A DNA stretch of 64,000 nucleotides from Gordonia westfalica. GTDB lineage: Bacteria; Actinomycetota; Actinomycetes; Mycobacteriales; Mycobacteriaceae. Shown in pieces: positions 1-9,931 of the stretch. Position numbers and translations under genes: made by a program. Numbering within the stretch: the stretch's first letter is position 1; every line of letters starts with the position of its first letter. The notes under the pieces were generated by a model, which did not search any database, was not told the origin of the DNA, and worked only from the letters and a program-made list of their open reading frames with translations. The stretch is taken from positions 124,001 through 188,000 of the forward strand of contig NZ_FNLM01000034.1 in assembly GCF_900105725.1 (NCBI RefSeq), in the 5' to 3' direction.

Positions 1-1131
1 GTCACACTCCATTCGCTGCTCGGCTGGCGCCCCGGCTCGAACCCCCGGTACGGACGCGGTCGCACGCTGCCCCACGACGTCATCGTCGTCGACGAGACGT
101 CGATGCTGTCGATGACCGCGATGAGTCGACTGCTCGACGCCGTCCGCCCCGACGCGCGGGTCGTGTTCGTCGGCGATCCCCATCAGCTGGCCTCGGTGGA
201 GGCGGGTGCCGTGCTCGCCGACCTCGTCGAGCGGACCGACCTGCCGGACGCCGGGTCGGAGGAATTGCCGGCGACTCTGACGCAGGCCTTCGATGCGGTG
301 GGCCTCGACCCCGCCGCCGAGCGACTCGACCCCGACGACGTGGCGCGACTGGCCGACGGCGTGATCACCCTGCGGAGGCAGTTCCGGTTCGGCGGTGGCA
401 TCTCGCAGGTCGCCGCCGCGGTCAACGCCGGCGATCCCGACGCGGTCCTGGAACTGGTCACGTCACCGGACATCGACGATGTCGAGCTGGTGGCACCCGA
501 CGATCTCGACGGCGTGGCCGGCGACATCCTGAGCTGGGGTCGTGGCCTGCGCGCCGCAGCCGGGAAGGGTGACGCGGAGGGTGCCCTGGACGCCCTCGAC
601 AGTCACCGGGTCCTGTGTGCGCACCGCGAGGGTTCGTGGGGTGTGCGCGGCTGGACCACGCGCATCACCGACTGGCTGGGCACCACCGAGGCCGAACACA
701 TGGGTTGGTATGTCGGACAACCGATCCTGGTTACGGCGAATGACCGCCAGACCTCGACCTTCAACGGCGACACCGGCGTGGTGATCGCCGATCCGGACGC
801 CGGCGCGACGGATTCGGTGCGGGTGGCGTTCCGCCGCGGCGGCGAGATCCGGCTGCTGCACCCCACCCAGCTCGCCGACGTGGTGTCGGTTCACGCGATG
901 ACCATCCACCGCAGCCAGGGCAGCCAGTTCGACCAGGTGACCGTCGTCCTGCCGCCGGCAGGCTCGGAGCTGCTGACGCGTGAGCTCCTGTACACCGCGA
1001 TCACCCGCGCACGGAGCCGGGTGCGGATCGTCGGGACCGCCGATGTCCTCGCCGCGGCCGTGAACCGACGCGTGCAGCGCGCCAGCGGGTTGCGGTCGAC
1101 GCTCACCGCGATCGGACCCGCCGCTCCCTGA
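1..1131 (+). CDS. recD: RecD, exodeoxyribonuclease V alpha subunit (3' part only)
   Basis: The gene enters from the left edge; the last 376 residues read in frame from base 1. Visible helicase motifs are a Walker B segment (VIVVDETSML), a following VFVGDPHQL (motif III type), and near the C-terminus TIHRSQGSQFD plus LLYTAITRARSRV, the UvrD_C_2-type end of SF1 helicases. RecD is the 5'-3' helicase subunit of RecBCD, which processes double-strand breaks with RecB and RecC; recB and recC would be expected just upstream, outside the window (inference). The N-terminal domain and Walker A are missing only because of the window edge. The TGA stop lies inside the first copy of a 35-base tandem repeat, so the extreme C-terminus is set by that repeat. 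Confidence 0.93.
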   Translation, partial: VTLHSLLGWRPGSNPRYGRGRTLPHDVIVVDETSMLSMTAMSRLLDAVRPDARVVFVGDPHQLASVEAGAVLADLVERTDLPDAGSEELPATLTQAFDAVGLDPAAERLDPDDVARLADGVITLRRQFRFGGGISQVAAAVNAGDPDAVLELVTSPDIDDVELVAPDDLDGVAGDILSWGRGLRAAAGKGDAEGALDALDSHRVLCAHREGSWGVRGWTTRITDWLGTTEAEHMGWYVGQPILVTANDRQTSTFNGDTGVVIADPDAGATDSVRVAFRRGGEIRLLHPTQLADVVSVHAMTIHRSQGSQFDQVTVVLPPAGSELLTRELLYTAITRARSRVRIVGTADVLAAAVNRRVQRASGLRSTLTAIGPAAP

Positions 1132-1270
1132 GGTACGGGCGAAGCGCCCCGATTCTCGCTCCCTGAGGTGTGAGCGAAGCGCCCCGATTCTCGCTCCCTG
1201 AGGTGTGAGCGAAGCGATCCGATTCTCGCTCCCTGAGGTGCGAGGAGCGATAGCGACGAGCCTCGAAGGG
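1123..1270. repeat. 35-base tandem repeat ending in a full dispersed palindromic repeat
   Basis: Three consecutive 35-base units start at 1123, 1158 and 1193, each beginning GCTCCCTGAGGT and ending CCGATTCTC. A fourth, longer unit (1228-1270) has the form GCTCCCTGAGG...CCTCGAAGGG, whose ends can pair (CCCT-GAGG with CCTC-GA-AGGG). The unit supplies the recD stop codon at one end and abuts the stop of the convergent deacetylase gene at the other, so it probably lies in both 3' UTRs. Related copies are at about 19184, 26438-26528 and 41421. Confidence 0.85.
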
Positions 1271-2026
1271 TCAGATCAGGTCACACCCACCCGGCACGAG
1301 ATCACGTCGCTGGTAGCACTCGACGCCCAGCAACTTGTGCTGGATCTCGTCGGGCAGCGACATGAACCCCGCGATCGCCCGGCTCCGGTCGACCTCCGAC
1401 CGGTGTGCGGTGACGCCGGCCTTCTTGCGCGCCGCCAGATCCGACACGTCGACGACCACGTCGATCTCGGAATCCGGTGTGCCGGGCAGTTGCTCGCGCG
1501 GGATCTCGGGAAAGAGGCCGGGGGCGAGCAGGTCCATCATCCACTCGGGGATCGTCGCGAAGTAGAGCGACCGGACCCGCCAGGCCGGACCGGCGCGGTG
1601 GTAGAGCTTCGTCGAGGCCGCGGCATCGGCGGCGGCACAGGCCAAGCGGTGGGCGTGGACGTGATCGGGGTGTCCGTAGATGCCGAGCGCGTCATAGGTG
1701 ACGACGATGTCGGGCTTGAGTTCGCGGATGTGCTTGGTGAGTGCCCGGACCTGCTCGTCGAACGACGCGGCGCACAGTCGTTCGGCGTCCGGGGCCGATT
1801 CGGGGCGGCGATCGTCGGCGTAGCCGAGCATGATCGGCGGGCGCGGCATGCCGAGGATGTCGACGGCCTCGGTCAGCTCTTGGTGCCGGATCGTGCCCTC
1901 GGCCCAGGTGCACATCACCAGGTCGGCTTCGCCGCCGGCGTCGACATGACGGGCGGTGAGCCCGCCGGTCCACAGCGACTCGTCGTCGGGGTGTGCATGC
2001 ACCAGCAGCAGTCGAGGCGTACCCAT
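1271..2026 (-). CDS. PIG-L family deacetylase (mycothiol MshB/Mca-like)
   Basis: A 251-residue protein. It opens with LLLVHAHPDDES, the AHPDDE zinc-binding signature of the PIG-L/LmbE family, and has a second ligand motif HPDHVHAH near residue 120. Family members remove acyl groups from N-acetylglucosamine-type substrates; actinobacterial relatives are MshB (mycothiol biosynthesis) and Mca (mycothiol-conjugate amidase). This one is clearly shorter than typical MshB/Mca (about 290-300 residues), so the exact substrate is open. The start ATG was chosen because the conserved strand begins 3 codons later; an AGGAAG lies upstream at workable distance. It is divergent from htpG. Confidence 0.8.
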   Translation of the reverse strand: MGTPRLLLVHAHPDDESLWTGGLTARHVDAGGEADLVMCTWAEGTIRHQELTEAVDILGMPRPPIMLGYADDRRPESAPDAERLCAASFDEQVRALTKHIRELKPDIVVTYDALGIYGHPDHVHAHRLACAAADAAASTKLYHRAGPAWRVRSLYFATIPEWMMDLLAPGLFPEIPREQLPGTPDSEIDVVVDVSDLAARKKAGVTAHRSEVDRSRAIAGFMSLPDEIQHKLLGVECYQRRDLVPGGCDLI

Positions 2027-2218
2027 CCACCTGGCTTCCTGATCGTTCCCCGCGTGATGGTGCTTCTCGGGCACCATCCGTGACCGGGGTAGTCGGTCCC
2101 CGACCCAGGGTAGCCATACCGGTGCTCGGTAAAGTCGGTGTCCGTCACGACGTGTCGCGTCGGGCCCGGGTCCGGGGGTCGGATCACGGCACCGAAACGG
2201 CAGGTCGGCGAACGTACA

Positions 2219-2250
2219 CGTGAGAACAGAACATCCGAGAACAGAACATG
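2219..2250 (+). promoter_or_regulatory. Direct repeat in the htpG leader
   Basis: Two copies of GAGAACAGAACAT lie head to tail about 16 bases apart (starting near 2222 and 2238), immediately before the htpG ribosome binding site. The arrangement could be a regulator binding site or a chance duplication; no known heat-shock operator (CIRCE or HAIR) was recognised. Confidence 0.35.
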
Positions 2251-2260
2251 GAGGTCTGCG

Positions 2261-4246
<1,986 letters not shown>

Positions 4247-4261
4247 TCGGGTTCCCGACGC

Positions 4262-4280
4262 CCCGGGCGGGTCGCCCGGG
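4262..4280 (+). terminator. GC-rich hairpin abutting the next start codon
   Basis: CCCGGGCG and CGCCCGGG form a perfect 8-bp stem with a GGT loop, 15 bases after the htpG stop. There is no T-tract, so termination is only possible. Because the stem ends on the base before the ATG at 4281, it would also occlude the ribosome site of the following gene. Confidence 0.45.
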
Positions 4281-5264
4281 ATGAGTCGCCGGAGGTGGAC
4301 GATCCTCCTCGGCGTCGGGGCGCTGCTCCTCGCTGTCGTGCTGGTGTCCGCTCTCCTCGTGGGACTTTCCCGCGAGGACGAGCGGGCCCGCACACCCGAG
4401 GATGCGGTCCGCACCTATCTGACGGCGCTCGCCGAAGCCGACGCCTCGGCGGCCCTGACCGTCGTCGACCCACGCCCGGACGCCCGCTTCCTCACCGACG
4501 GAGTACTGCGCCAGCAGCGGGCCGAAGCGGCTATCTCGGATATCGAGGTCGACGATCCGGGTGAGACCGCGACGTCGGTCCGGGCGCGGTATCGCCTCGG
4601 GTCACGCCAGGTCGACGTCCCGATCGGGGTGACGCGGTCCGGGGACGGGTGGGCGGTCGTCGACGGTGCGGTGAAAGTGCGCATCGAGTCGCTGCTGATC
4701 CCGAGCCCGACGCTGTTCGGTGCGCAGGTGAAGGCCGGCGACACCGTCTTCCTCTTCCCGGGGCCCCAGCGTTGGGGCTCACGCGACACCGATTTCATCG
4801 GACGCACCGTCGACGATGCGCCGCTCGGACCTCACGAACCGGTGACGGCGCGAGTGGTCGCCGAACTGAGTCCCACCGGGGTCTCCGCGGTCAGCGACGC
4901 GGTCTCGGCACACCTCACCCGGTGTGCGGCGTCGACTCGGGCAGATGCCGGATCGGACGTCGCCGGATGCACGCAGCGACTCTTCCGCTCCGCGGTGGAC
5001 GGCAGCGTGCGGTGGACGGCGCCGCGCGACCTGTCAGGGCTCAGATACCTGCTCCGACGGCCCACCGCGAGTGCCGAGTCCACGCCGGACGACGAGGACC
5101 TCGGCACGGTCGACGTCGCGGGCGCCGTCGAGTGGCGCGTCGCCTACACCCCGGACTACGACAAGAACGGCCCTCGGGTCGAGACGACGGACGCGCAGTA
5201 TCTGGTGGGTGGCGTCGACCTCACCGCCGACACACCGTCCTTCACCGCCGAGCCGGTGACCTGA
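4281..5264 (+). CDS. Membrane-anchored protein of unknown function
   Basis: A 327-residue protein not recognised by name. A short basic N-terminus (MSRRRW) is followed by one hydrophobic segment at about residues 7-28, predicting an uncleaved anchor with the remainder outside the membrane. The next part (ARTPEDAVRTYLTALAEADASAALTVV) resembles the first helices of an NTF2-like/DUF4878 fold, common in actinobacterial envelope proteins. Two Cys in the C-terminal half (LTRCAAS and DVAGCTQR) could form a disulfide. It follows htpG by 34 bases on the same strand but separated by a hairpin, so co-transcription is uncertain. No catalytic motif was seen. Confidence 0.72.
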   Translation: MSRRRWTILLGVGALLLAVVLVSALLVGLSREDERARTPEDAVRTYLTALAEADASAALTVVDPRPDARFLTDGVLRQQRAEAAISDIEVDDPGETATSVRARYRLGSRQVDVPIGVTRSGDGWAVVDGAVKVRIESLLIPSPTLFGAQVKAGDTVFLFPGPQRWGSRDTDFIGRTVDDAPLGPHEPVTARVVAELSPTGVSAVSDAVSAHLTRCAASTRADAGSDVAGCTQRLFRSAVDGSVRWTAPRDLSGLRYLLRRPTASAESTPDDEDLGTVDVAGAVEWRVAYTPDYDKNGPRVETTDAQYLVGGVDLTADTPSFTAEPVT

Positions 5265-5265
5265 C

Positions 5266-5739
5266 CTACGCGGCCGCAGGGCGCAACCGGAACACCGGGA
5301 TCCGGCGGTCCGTACGCTTCTCGTACAGGTCGAAGTTCGGCCACACCGTGCGCAGTTTCTGCCACGCCGCGTCGCGGTCGGCGTCCTCGAGTTCGGTCGG
5401 GACGGCGACGGAAACCTCTCCGCCGACGACGATCTCGATCGTGTCGGCGGCCCGGATGTTGTACACCCACGCAGGCATCTTCGGTCCGCCGAAGTACGAG
5501 CCGGCGATCAGCCAGTCATCGCCGTCGGGCACCGCGAGGAGTTGTGTGGTCCGGATGGCGCCGGTCTTGCGACCTGCCACCCGGATGGTGATGTTCGGGA
5601 GATCGGCGATGTCGAGCAGGGTGACCCGATTGCCGGTGACGGTCTGAATGGCGTTGTCACCCACCACGATCTGCGGGAGAAAACGAGGCATCCAGGGGAT
5701 CGATCCGATCTTGATCGCGAGGCTGCGCCGCACCTTCAT
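5266..5739 (-). CDS. Ddn-like deazaflavin/nitroreductase family protein
   Basis: A 157-residue protein resembling the F420-dependent nitroreductase (Ddn) family, small split-barrel flavin/deazaflavin proteins. Supporting sequence: TIRVAGRKTGAIRTTQLLAVPDGDDWLIAGSY (about residues 50-80), matching the GRKSG...PL.....G..Y.LV pattern, and MPAWVYNIRA (about 87-96), matching the WYHNL-type segment. In mycobacteria such proteins reduce quinones or nitro compounds with F420H2. The start MKVRRSLAIK was preferred to an in-frame start 71 codons upstream that would overlap the divergent kinase start. The stop is 1 base beyond the stop of the convergent upstream gene. Confidence 0.75.
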   Translation of the reverse strand: MKVRRSLAIKIGSIPWMPRFLPQIVVGDNAIQTVTGNRVTLLDIADLPNITIRVAGRKTGAIRTTQLLAVPDGDDWLIAGSYFGGPKMPAWVYNIRAADTIEIVVGGEVSVAVPTELEDADRDAAWQKLRTVWPNFDLYEKRTDRRIPVFRLRPAAA

Positions 5740-5799
5740 CCGCTTAGTGTGACATGACACCGTCACCCGGTCGGCACGGTGCCGGATAGCGTGCACATC

Positions 5800-6731
5800 A
5801 TGGGCGGTCACACGACGGGACATATTCTGGTCGACGGTGGGCAGACGGGAACGCGACTGCGGGTCGAAACCCCGTCCGGAGCCGACGACCACGAGCTCGG
5901 GCCGATCCGTACCGACCGGCCCGTCGTCGAACAGATCGGTGCGTCCGTTCACGAGGTCGGGATCCCGCGGGGCACGTGGACCGTGGCCGCCGGATCTCCG
6001 GACTCACACCCCAGGCGGCGAGACCATCGGCCCTTCTTGCCGCGGTCGCCGACCTCGGGGTGACATCGGTCGCGGTGGCGCACGACTCGGTCACCGCCTA
6101 CCTGGCCGCGAACCGGGACGAGTTCGGCGTGGTCACCGCGGTCGGCACCGGTGTGGTCACGCTCGGCGTCGGACGGGCCGGGGTCCAGCGGGTCGACGGT
6201 TGGGGATACCTGTTCGGTGATGCCGGCAGCGCATTCTGGATCGGACGGGCCGGCATCGGTGCCGCACTGCGCGCTTTCGACGGCAGGGGGAGCGCGACGG
6301 TTCTGCAGGAACGGGCCGCCGAGATCTTCGGGCCGCTCGAGGAGCTGTACATGGTCGTGCAGGGAGATCCGGACCGCGTCGCGCGGGTGGCCGGATTCGC
6401 CCGAGTCGTCGACGCCGGCGCCCGGGCGGGTGACGCTGTCGCGCAGCGGATCGTCGACGACGCCGCGGACGAACTCGCCGGATCGACGATCACTGCGCTG
6501 GAACGCAGTGGTCACCGACCCGGCGAGAAGGCGCGGATCAGCTGGTTGGGCACAGTGATGACGTCCAACGACCGCCTGAGACGGCGGTTTGTCGACGTCG
6601 TGGGCGAACGTGCGCCCGGCGTCGACATCGGAGCGCCGTACGGCGAACCGCTGGACGGCGTGCGGCTGCTCGCAGATCTCGACGACGCGCCGCACCCGTT
6701 GGCCGCGGAGGTTCACCGCAGCGGCGTGTGA
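5800..6731 (+). pseudogene. BadF-type sugar kinase (N-acetylglucosamine kinase-like), frameshifted
   Basis: The N-terminal frame from ATG 5800 has the ASKHA phosphate-1 motif HILVDGGQTGTRLRV. A second frame, from about 5994 to 6731, continues the fold with ISGLT, VAVAHDSVTAYL, VTAVGTGVVTLGV (phosphate 2), VDGWGYLFGDAGSAFWIG and a late ISWLGTVM. The frames join at TVAAG / ISGLT if one base is restored in GCCGCCGGATCTCC (for example GGCATCTCC). The total of about 310 codons fits N-acetylglucosamine kinases of the BadF/BadG family, which phosphorylate amino sugars with ATP. It may be a true pseudogene or a sequence error; all motifs are otherwise intact, which favours the latter. Confidence 0.8.
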
Positions 6732-6746
6732 AGCGCCAGACGCGGG

Positions 6747-7589
6747 TCAGCGACCCTTGAACTCCGGTTTGCGCTTCTCGAACACGGCCGTGATGGCCTC
6801 CGACAGGTCCTCGCTGGGGAGGAACGCCGAGTTCCAGGCCGCGACGTAGCGCAGGCTGTCGTGGACGGCGGCGCTGCGGGAGTGGTCGAGCACGTCCTTG
6901 ATGCCGTGGACCACCAGCGGCGGGTTGTCGGCGATCTCCCGGGCGGTCTCGCGGGCGAGCGCGAGAACAGCGTCCCGATCGTCGGCGACGTCGTTGACCA
7001 GGCCGATCTTCTCGGCGCGCGCGGCGTCGAAGTCCTTGCCGGTCAGCGCCAGTTCGCGCAGGTGACCATCGCCGATGATGTACGGCAGGCGGGCGAGCGT
7101 GCCCACGTCGGCGACCATGCCGACCTTCACCTCGCGGATGCTGAACTTGGCGTCGGCGCTCGCGTAGCGGACGTCGGCGGCACAGATCAGGTCGACACCG
7201 CCGCCGATGCACCAGCCCGAGATCGCAGCGATGACCGGCTTGCGGCAGTCCGCGACCGCGGTGATGCCGGCCTGCAGCTTGCGCAGCGACTCCAGGAACT
7301 CGGTGCGCGCCGCGGCCTTGGCGTTGTCGGCCAGGACGTTGGCCAGCGTGCCGGCCATGGCGACGAGGTCGAGCCCGTAGGAGAAGTGGTTGCCCGCGCC
7401 GGTCAGCACGACCGCGCGCACCTCGGGATCGCGGTCGATGAAACCGAACAGTTCCGGGAGCTCGCGCCAGAAGTCGGGGCCCATCGCGTTGCCCTTGCCG
7501 GGGCCGGTGAGCGCGACCTCGGCGATGTGGTCGGCGACGGTGACGTCGAACGCGGTCCAGTCGCGTTCATTCCAGGCTTGGTCTGTCAT
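6747..7589 (-). CDS. Crotonase, dienoyl-CoA isomerase-like (EchA21 type)
   Basis: A 280-residue crotonase-fold enzyme. GNHFSYGLDLVAM provides the first oxyanion strand, and GWCIGGGVDLICAADVRYASADAKFSIREVKVGMVADVGT the second. The pattern FSI-R-E...VAD-V-GT keeps an acidic pair (E and D eight apart) as in delta3,5-delta2,4-dienoyl-CoA isomerases, rather than the two-Glu pattern of classic enoyl-CoA hydratases. It probably rearranges or hydrates unsaturated acyl-CoA in fatty acid oxidation (family inference). It lies alone on the minus strand, divergent from the hotdog thioesterase 71 bases away; the two may share a promoter region and a lipid-related role. Confidence 0.85.
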   Translation of the reverse strand: MTDQAWNERDWTAFDVTVADHIAEVALTGPGKGNAMGPDFWRELPELFGFIDRDPEVRAVVLTGAGNHFSYGLDLVAMAGTLANVLADNAKAAARTEFLESLRKLQAGITAVADCRKPVIAAISGWCIGGGVDLICAADVRYASADAKFSIREVKVGMVADVGTLARLPYIIGDGHLRELALTGKDFDAARAEKIGLVNDVADDRDAVLALARETAREIADNPPLVVHGIKDVLDHSRSAAVHDSLRYVAAWNSAFLPSEDLSEAITAVFEKRKPEFKGR

Positions 7590-7660
7590 GCGAGGGAGCT
7601 TACTCGGCAGTCAGGACGTCCGGCGGGCGGACTGCCAGTGGCGCCCTGTTAGATGAACCC

Positions 7661-8320
7661 ATGAGCGGATACATCCAGGAGGACATCGACCCCAAGGAGC
7701 TCGCACATCGTTCGGAGCTCGCGTCGTCGATCGCCGGGAGCGTGCGCGAACTGATCGACGCGACGGTGCGCACCGAGGTCGGCGAGGCCGACATCGCCGA
7801 GGCGCGACGCCTCATCGAGGCCGCGACCGAGATCCTGCGCAAGGACCAGTTGCCCGGTGCCTACGGCATCCGGTTCAACACCGACGGCACCAAGCGATCC
7901 TGGGGCAATGCCGTTCTGGGGCGGCGCAATCCGATCGCACCGCCCGTCGAGCTGCATCACGAAGCCGAATTCAGTTGGACCGAAGTCGATCTCGGCGCGG
8001 CCTACGAAGGACCGGCCGGGCTCGTCCACGGCGGTGTCCTGGCATTGATCCTCGACCAGCTCCTCGGCTCGACCGCGGAGTTCCAGGGCGTTCCCGGCAT
8101 GACCGGCACGCTCAACGTCCGATATCGCAGTGCGACGCCGCTCGGCCGGATCCGCGGCGAGGCGCGGGTCGACCGTGTCGAGGGTGTGAAAACCTTTGTC
8201 ACCGGCACGATCACGCGCGACGGCAAGGTCACCGCCGAGGCCGAGGGGATCTTCATCCTGCCCAAGTGGGCTCGCGGCGAGGTGTCCGACGTGCTGCGCA
8301 AGTCGGTCGGCGAGGGCTGA
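7661..8320 (+). CDS. Hotdog-fold thioesterase (PaaI family)
   Basis: A 219-residue protein. The C-terminal half is a hotdog domain with the hallmark GLVHGGVLALILDQLLG (about residues 124-140), where HGG.......D/E forms the active-site helix of PaaI-type acyl-CoA thioesterases, followed by GTLNVRYRSATPLGRI and a final strand. The N-terminal 75 residues are helical and charged (RSELASSIAGSVRELID...RRLIEAATEIL) and are seen in actinobacterial relatives. It would cleave acyl-CoA thioesters; the substrate is unknown. It diverges from the dienoyl-CoA-isomerase-like gene. Confidence 0.85.
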   Translation: MSGYIQEDIDPKELAHRSELASSIAGSVRELIDATVRTEVGEADIAEARRLIEAATEILRKDQLPGAYGIRFNTDGTKRSWGNAVLGRRNPIAPPVELHHEAEFSWTEVDLGAAYEGPAGLVHGGVLALILDQLLGSTAEFQGVPGMTGTLNVRYRSATPLGRIRGEARVDRVEGVKTFVTGTITRDGKVTAEAEGIFILPKWARGEVSDVLRKSVGEG

Positions 8321-8343
8321 GTGCTCGCGCCGGTCGTGCGGGG

Positions 8344-8898
8344 TCAGACCTCGGCGAGCGGCGTGCGTGCACCGACGAGTGAGTAACGCGCACACAGGAA
8401 GGCGCCGTTGCGGGCGAACTCCTGCAGTTCGAGGTCGTAGCGCCGGGGGAACAGGGGGCGCCCGGAACCGAGGGTGACCGGTGCGATCGAGACGATCATG
8501 TCGTCGAGCATTCCGGCCTCGGCGAACTGGGCGGCGAGATCGCCTCCGCCGACCACCCACACGTCCTTGCCGGCAGCTACTTCGGTCAGCAGATCGCGGT
8601 GGTCGGCGGGGTTGCCGTCGACGACGGTGATCGACTCGGCGACCGGAGTGATCGTCCGATGGGTGAACACGAAGGACGGGATCTCGTACGGCCACGGCTT
8701 GCCGTTGGCGAGTTCGTTGTCGAGGAGCCACTGGTAGGTGGTGTACCCCATGACGGCGGCGCCGATCTCGGCGAAGAAGTCGTCGTAGTTCATCGGGCCA
8801 CCTTCCTCGAGCGGCTGGGTCAGGAGCCAGTCGAGGCTGTCGTGGTCGTCGGCGAGATAGCCGTCGAGGGTGGTCGCGGTGTAGTAGCGGAACACCAT
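8344..8898 (-). CDS. Dihydrofolate reductase family protein (RibD C-terminal-like)
   Basis: A 184-residue protein with the DHFR-like Rossmann core: YYTATTLDGYLAD (N-terminal strand and substrate loop), AAVMGYTTYQWLL, and the NADPH-binding VWVVGGGDLAAQF followed by IAPVTLGSGRPLFP. These are typical of the YyaP/RibD-C group of NADPH reductases, not FolA. The substrate is unknown. It begins 1 base after the stop of the upstream AraC-type regulator gene (TAG 8902-8900, ATG 8898), so the two are surely co-transcribed and probably translationally coupled. Confidence 0.88.
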   Translation of the reverse strand: MVFRYYTATTLDGYLADDHDSLDWLLTQPLEEGGPMNYDDFFAEIGAAVMGYTTYQWLLDNELANGKPWPYEIPSFVFTHRTITPVAESITVVDGNPADHRDLLTEVAAGKDVWVVGGGDLAAQFAEAGMLDDMIVSIAPVTLGSGRPLFPRRYDLELQEFARNGAFLCARYSLVGARTPLAEV

Positions 8899-8899
8899 T

Positions 8900-9856
8900 C
8901 TAGAAACCTCCGGAGTGCTTGCGGTGCCACATGATCGGATCGGGGTCGAGTGCCGCGACGTCGACGCCGGTGTCGTGCAGCATCCACCGCGCGAGTTGAC
9001 GACGATGAGCGGAGAACGTCAGGACGTGCGCGACGATCTGGGAGAGCAGGAATGATTCGGGCGGATCGCACAGTGCGTCGATGACGCGGTCCTGCCAGGC
9101 GTTGCGCCGGTCGATGTCGCGGATCAGCGCCAGCCACCTCGGTGTCAGCTCGCGGTGGAGCTCGACGAGCCCGGTAAGGTTGGACGGCGGGTCCGGCGGC
9201 ATGTCGGCACCCTCGATCGTGGCCAGCCAGGGGTGTTTGTCCGCGACGAGATGCGACATGACCTGCGCGAGTGACTCTTCCGGCCCATTCCAGTGCAGGG
9301 GTTCATGGCCGGGGAGCCGTCGCCGCGTCCAGTCCTGCTCGTCGACTCCCTTGGCGGCATCCAGCAGCGCCTCGATGTCGTCGAGGTCGTGCCGGATCAT
9401 GAGCATCACGACGTCGCCGGCACTCTCGGTGGTGGGAGTGCCGTTGTCGACGTAGAGCACTGTGGGCGAATGGAAGTGGATGCCGTTGGGGGCGGGCAGC
9501 CAGTGACTGTGCTCGGCGGTCGGTCCAGAGCGGCCGACCGAGGCAGCCCGGCCCGGGCTGTGCCCGAACGCGCGGGTGAAGGCCCGCGCGAAACCGTCCA
9601 CGGACTCATAGCCGGAGTCGAAGGCCACCTCGGTGACGGTCTTGCCGTGCTGCAGCAGCCATGCCGCCCGCTCGAGGAGTACTCGCCGGCGAAGCGCGAC
9701 CGGCGACTCGCCCACCCCTCGGCTCACCTGCCGGGAGAAGTGGAACGGCGACGAGAACGCGCCGGTCGCCATCTCATCGAGGTTCGAGTGCTCGTCGGCC
9801 AGCACGGCGTCGAGCAACTCACGCAGACGATCACGGTCGCCGGGGGTTGGGCTCAC
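8900..9856 (-). CDS. AraC-family regulator with C-terminal DinB-like domain
   Basis: A 318-residue fusion. The first ~100 residues are an AraC double HTH: FSSPFHFSRQVSRGVGESPVALRRRVLLERAAWLLQ, then TVTEVAFDSGYESVDGFARAFTRAFGHSP. The rest (about 150-318) has the helical DinB/mycothiol-transferase pattern with spaced histidines (MSHLVADKHPWL, QIVAHVLTFSAHRRQLARWML) that can bind a metal. The combination suggests a regulator whose C-terminal part senses or modifies a small ligand. The downstream DHFR-like reductase is the likely target or partner because the genes are 1 base apart. Confidence 0.86.
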   Translation of the reverse strand: MSPTPGDRDRLRELLDAVLADEHSNLDEMATGAFSSPFHFSRQVSRGVGESPVALRRRVLLERAAWLLQHGKTVTEVAFDSGYESVDGFARAFTRAFGHSPGRAASVGRSGPTAEHSHWLPAPNGIHFHSPTVLYVDNGTPTTESAGDVVMLMIRHDLDDIEALLDAAKGVDEQDWTRRRLPGHEPLHWNGPEESLAQVMSHLVADKHPWLATIEGADMPPDPPSNLTGLVELHRELTPRWLALIRDIDRRNAWQDRVIDALCDPPESFLLSQIVAHVLTFSAHRRQLARWMLHDTGVDVAALDPDPIMWHRKHSGGF

Positions 9857-9931
9857 CCATCGAGTATGGAACGCCGAGGGCCTTCCCGACCCGACCGATC
9901 TTGCTCGTTCGCAGAACCGGTCGGGTGCCGC

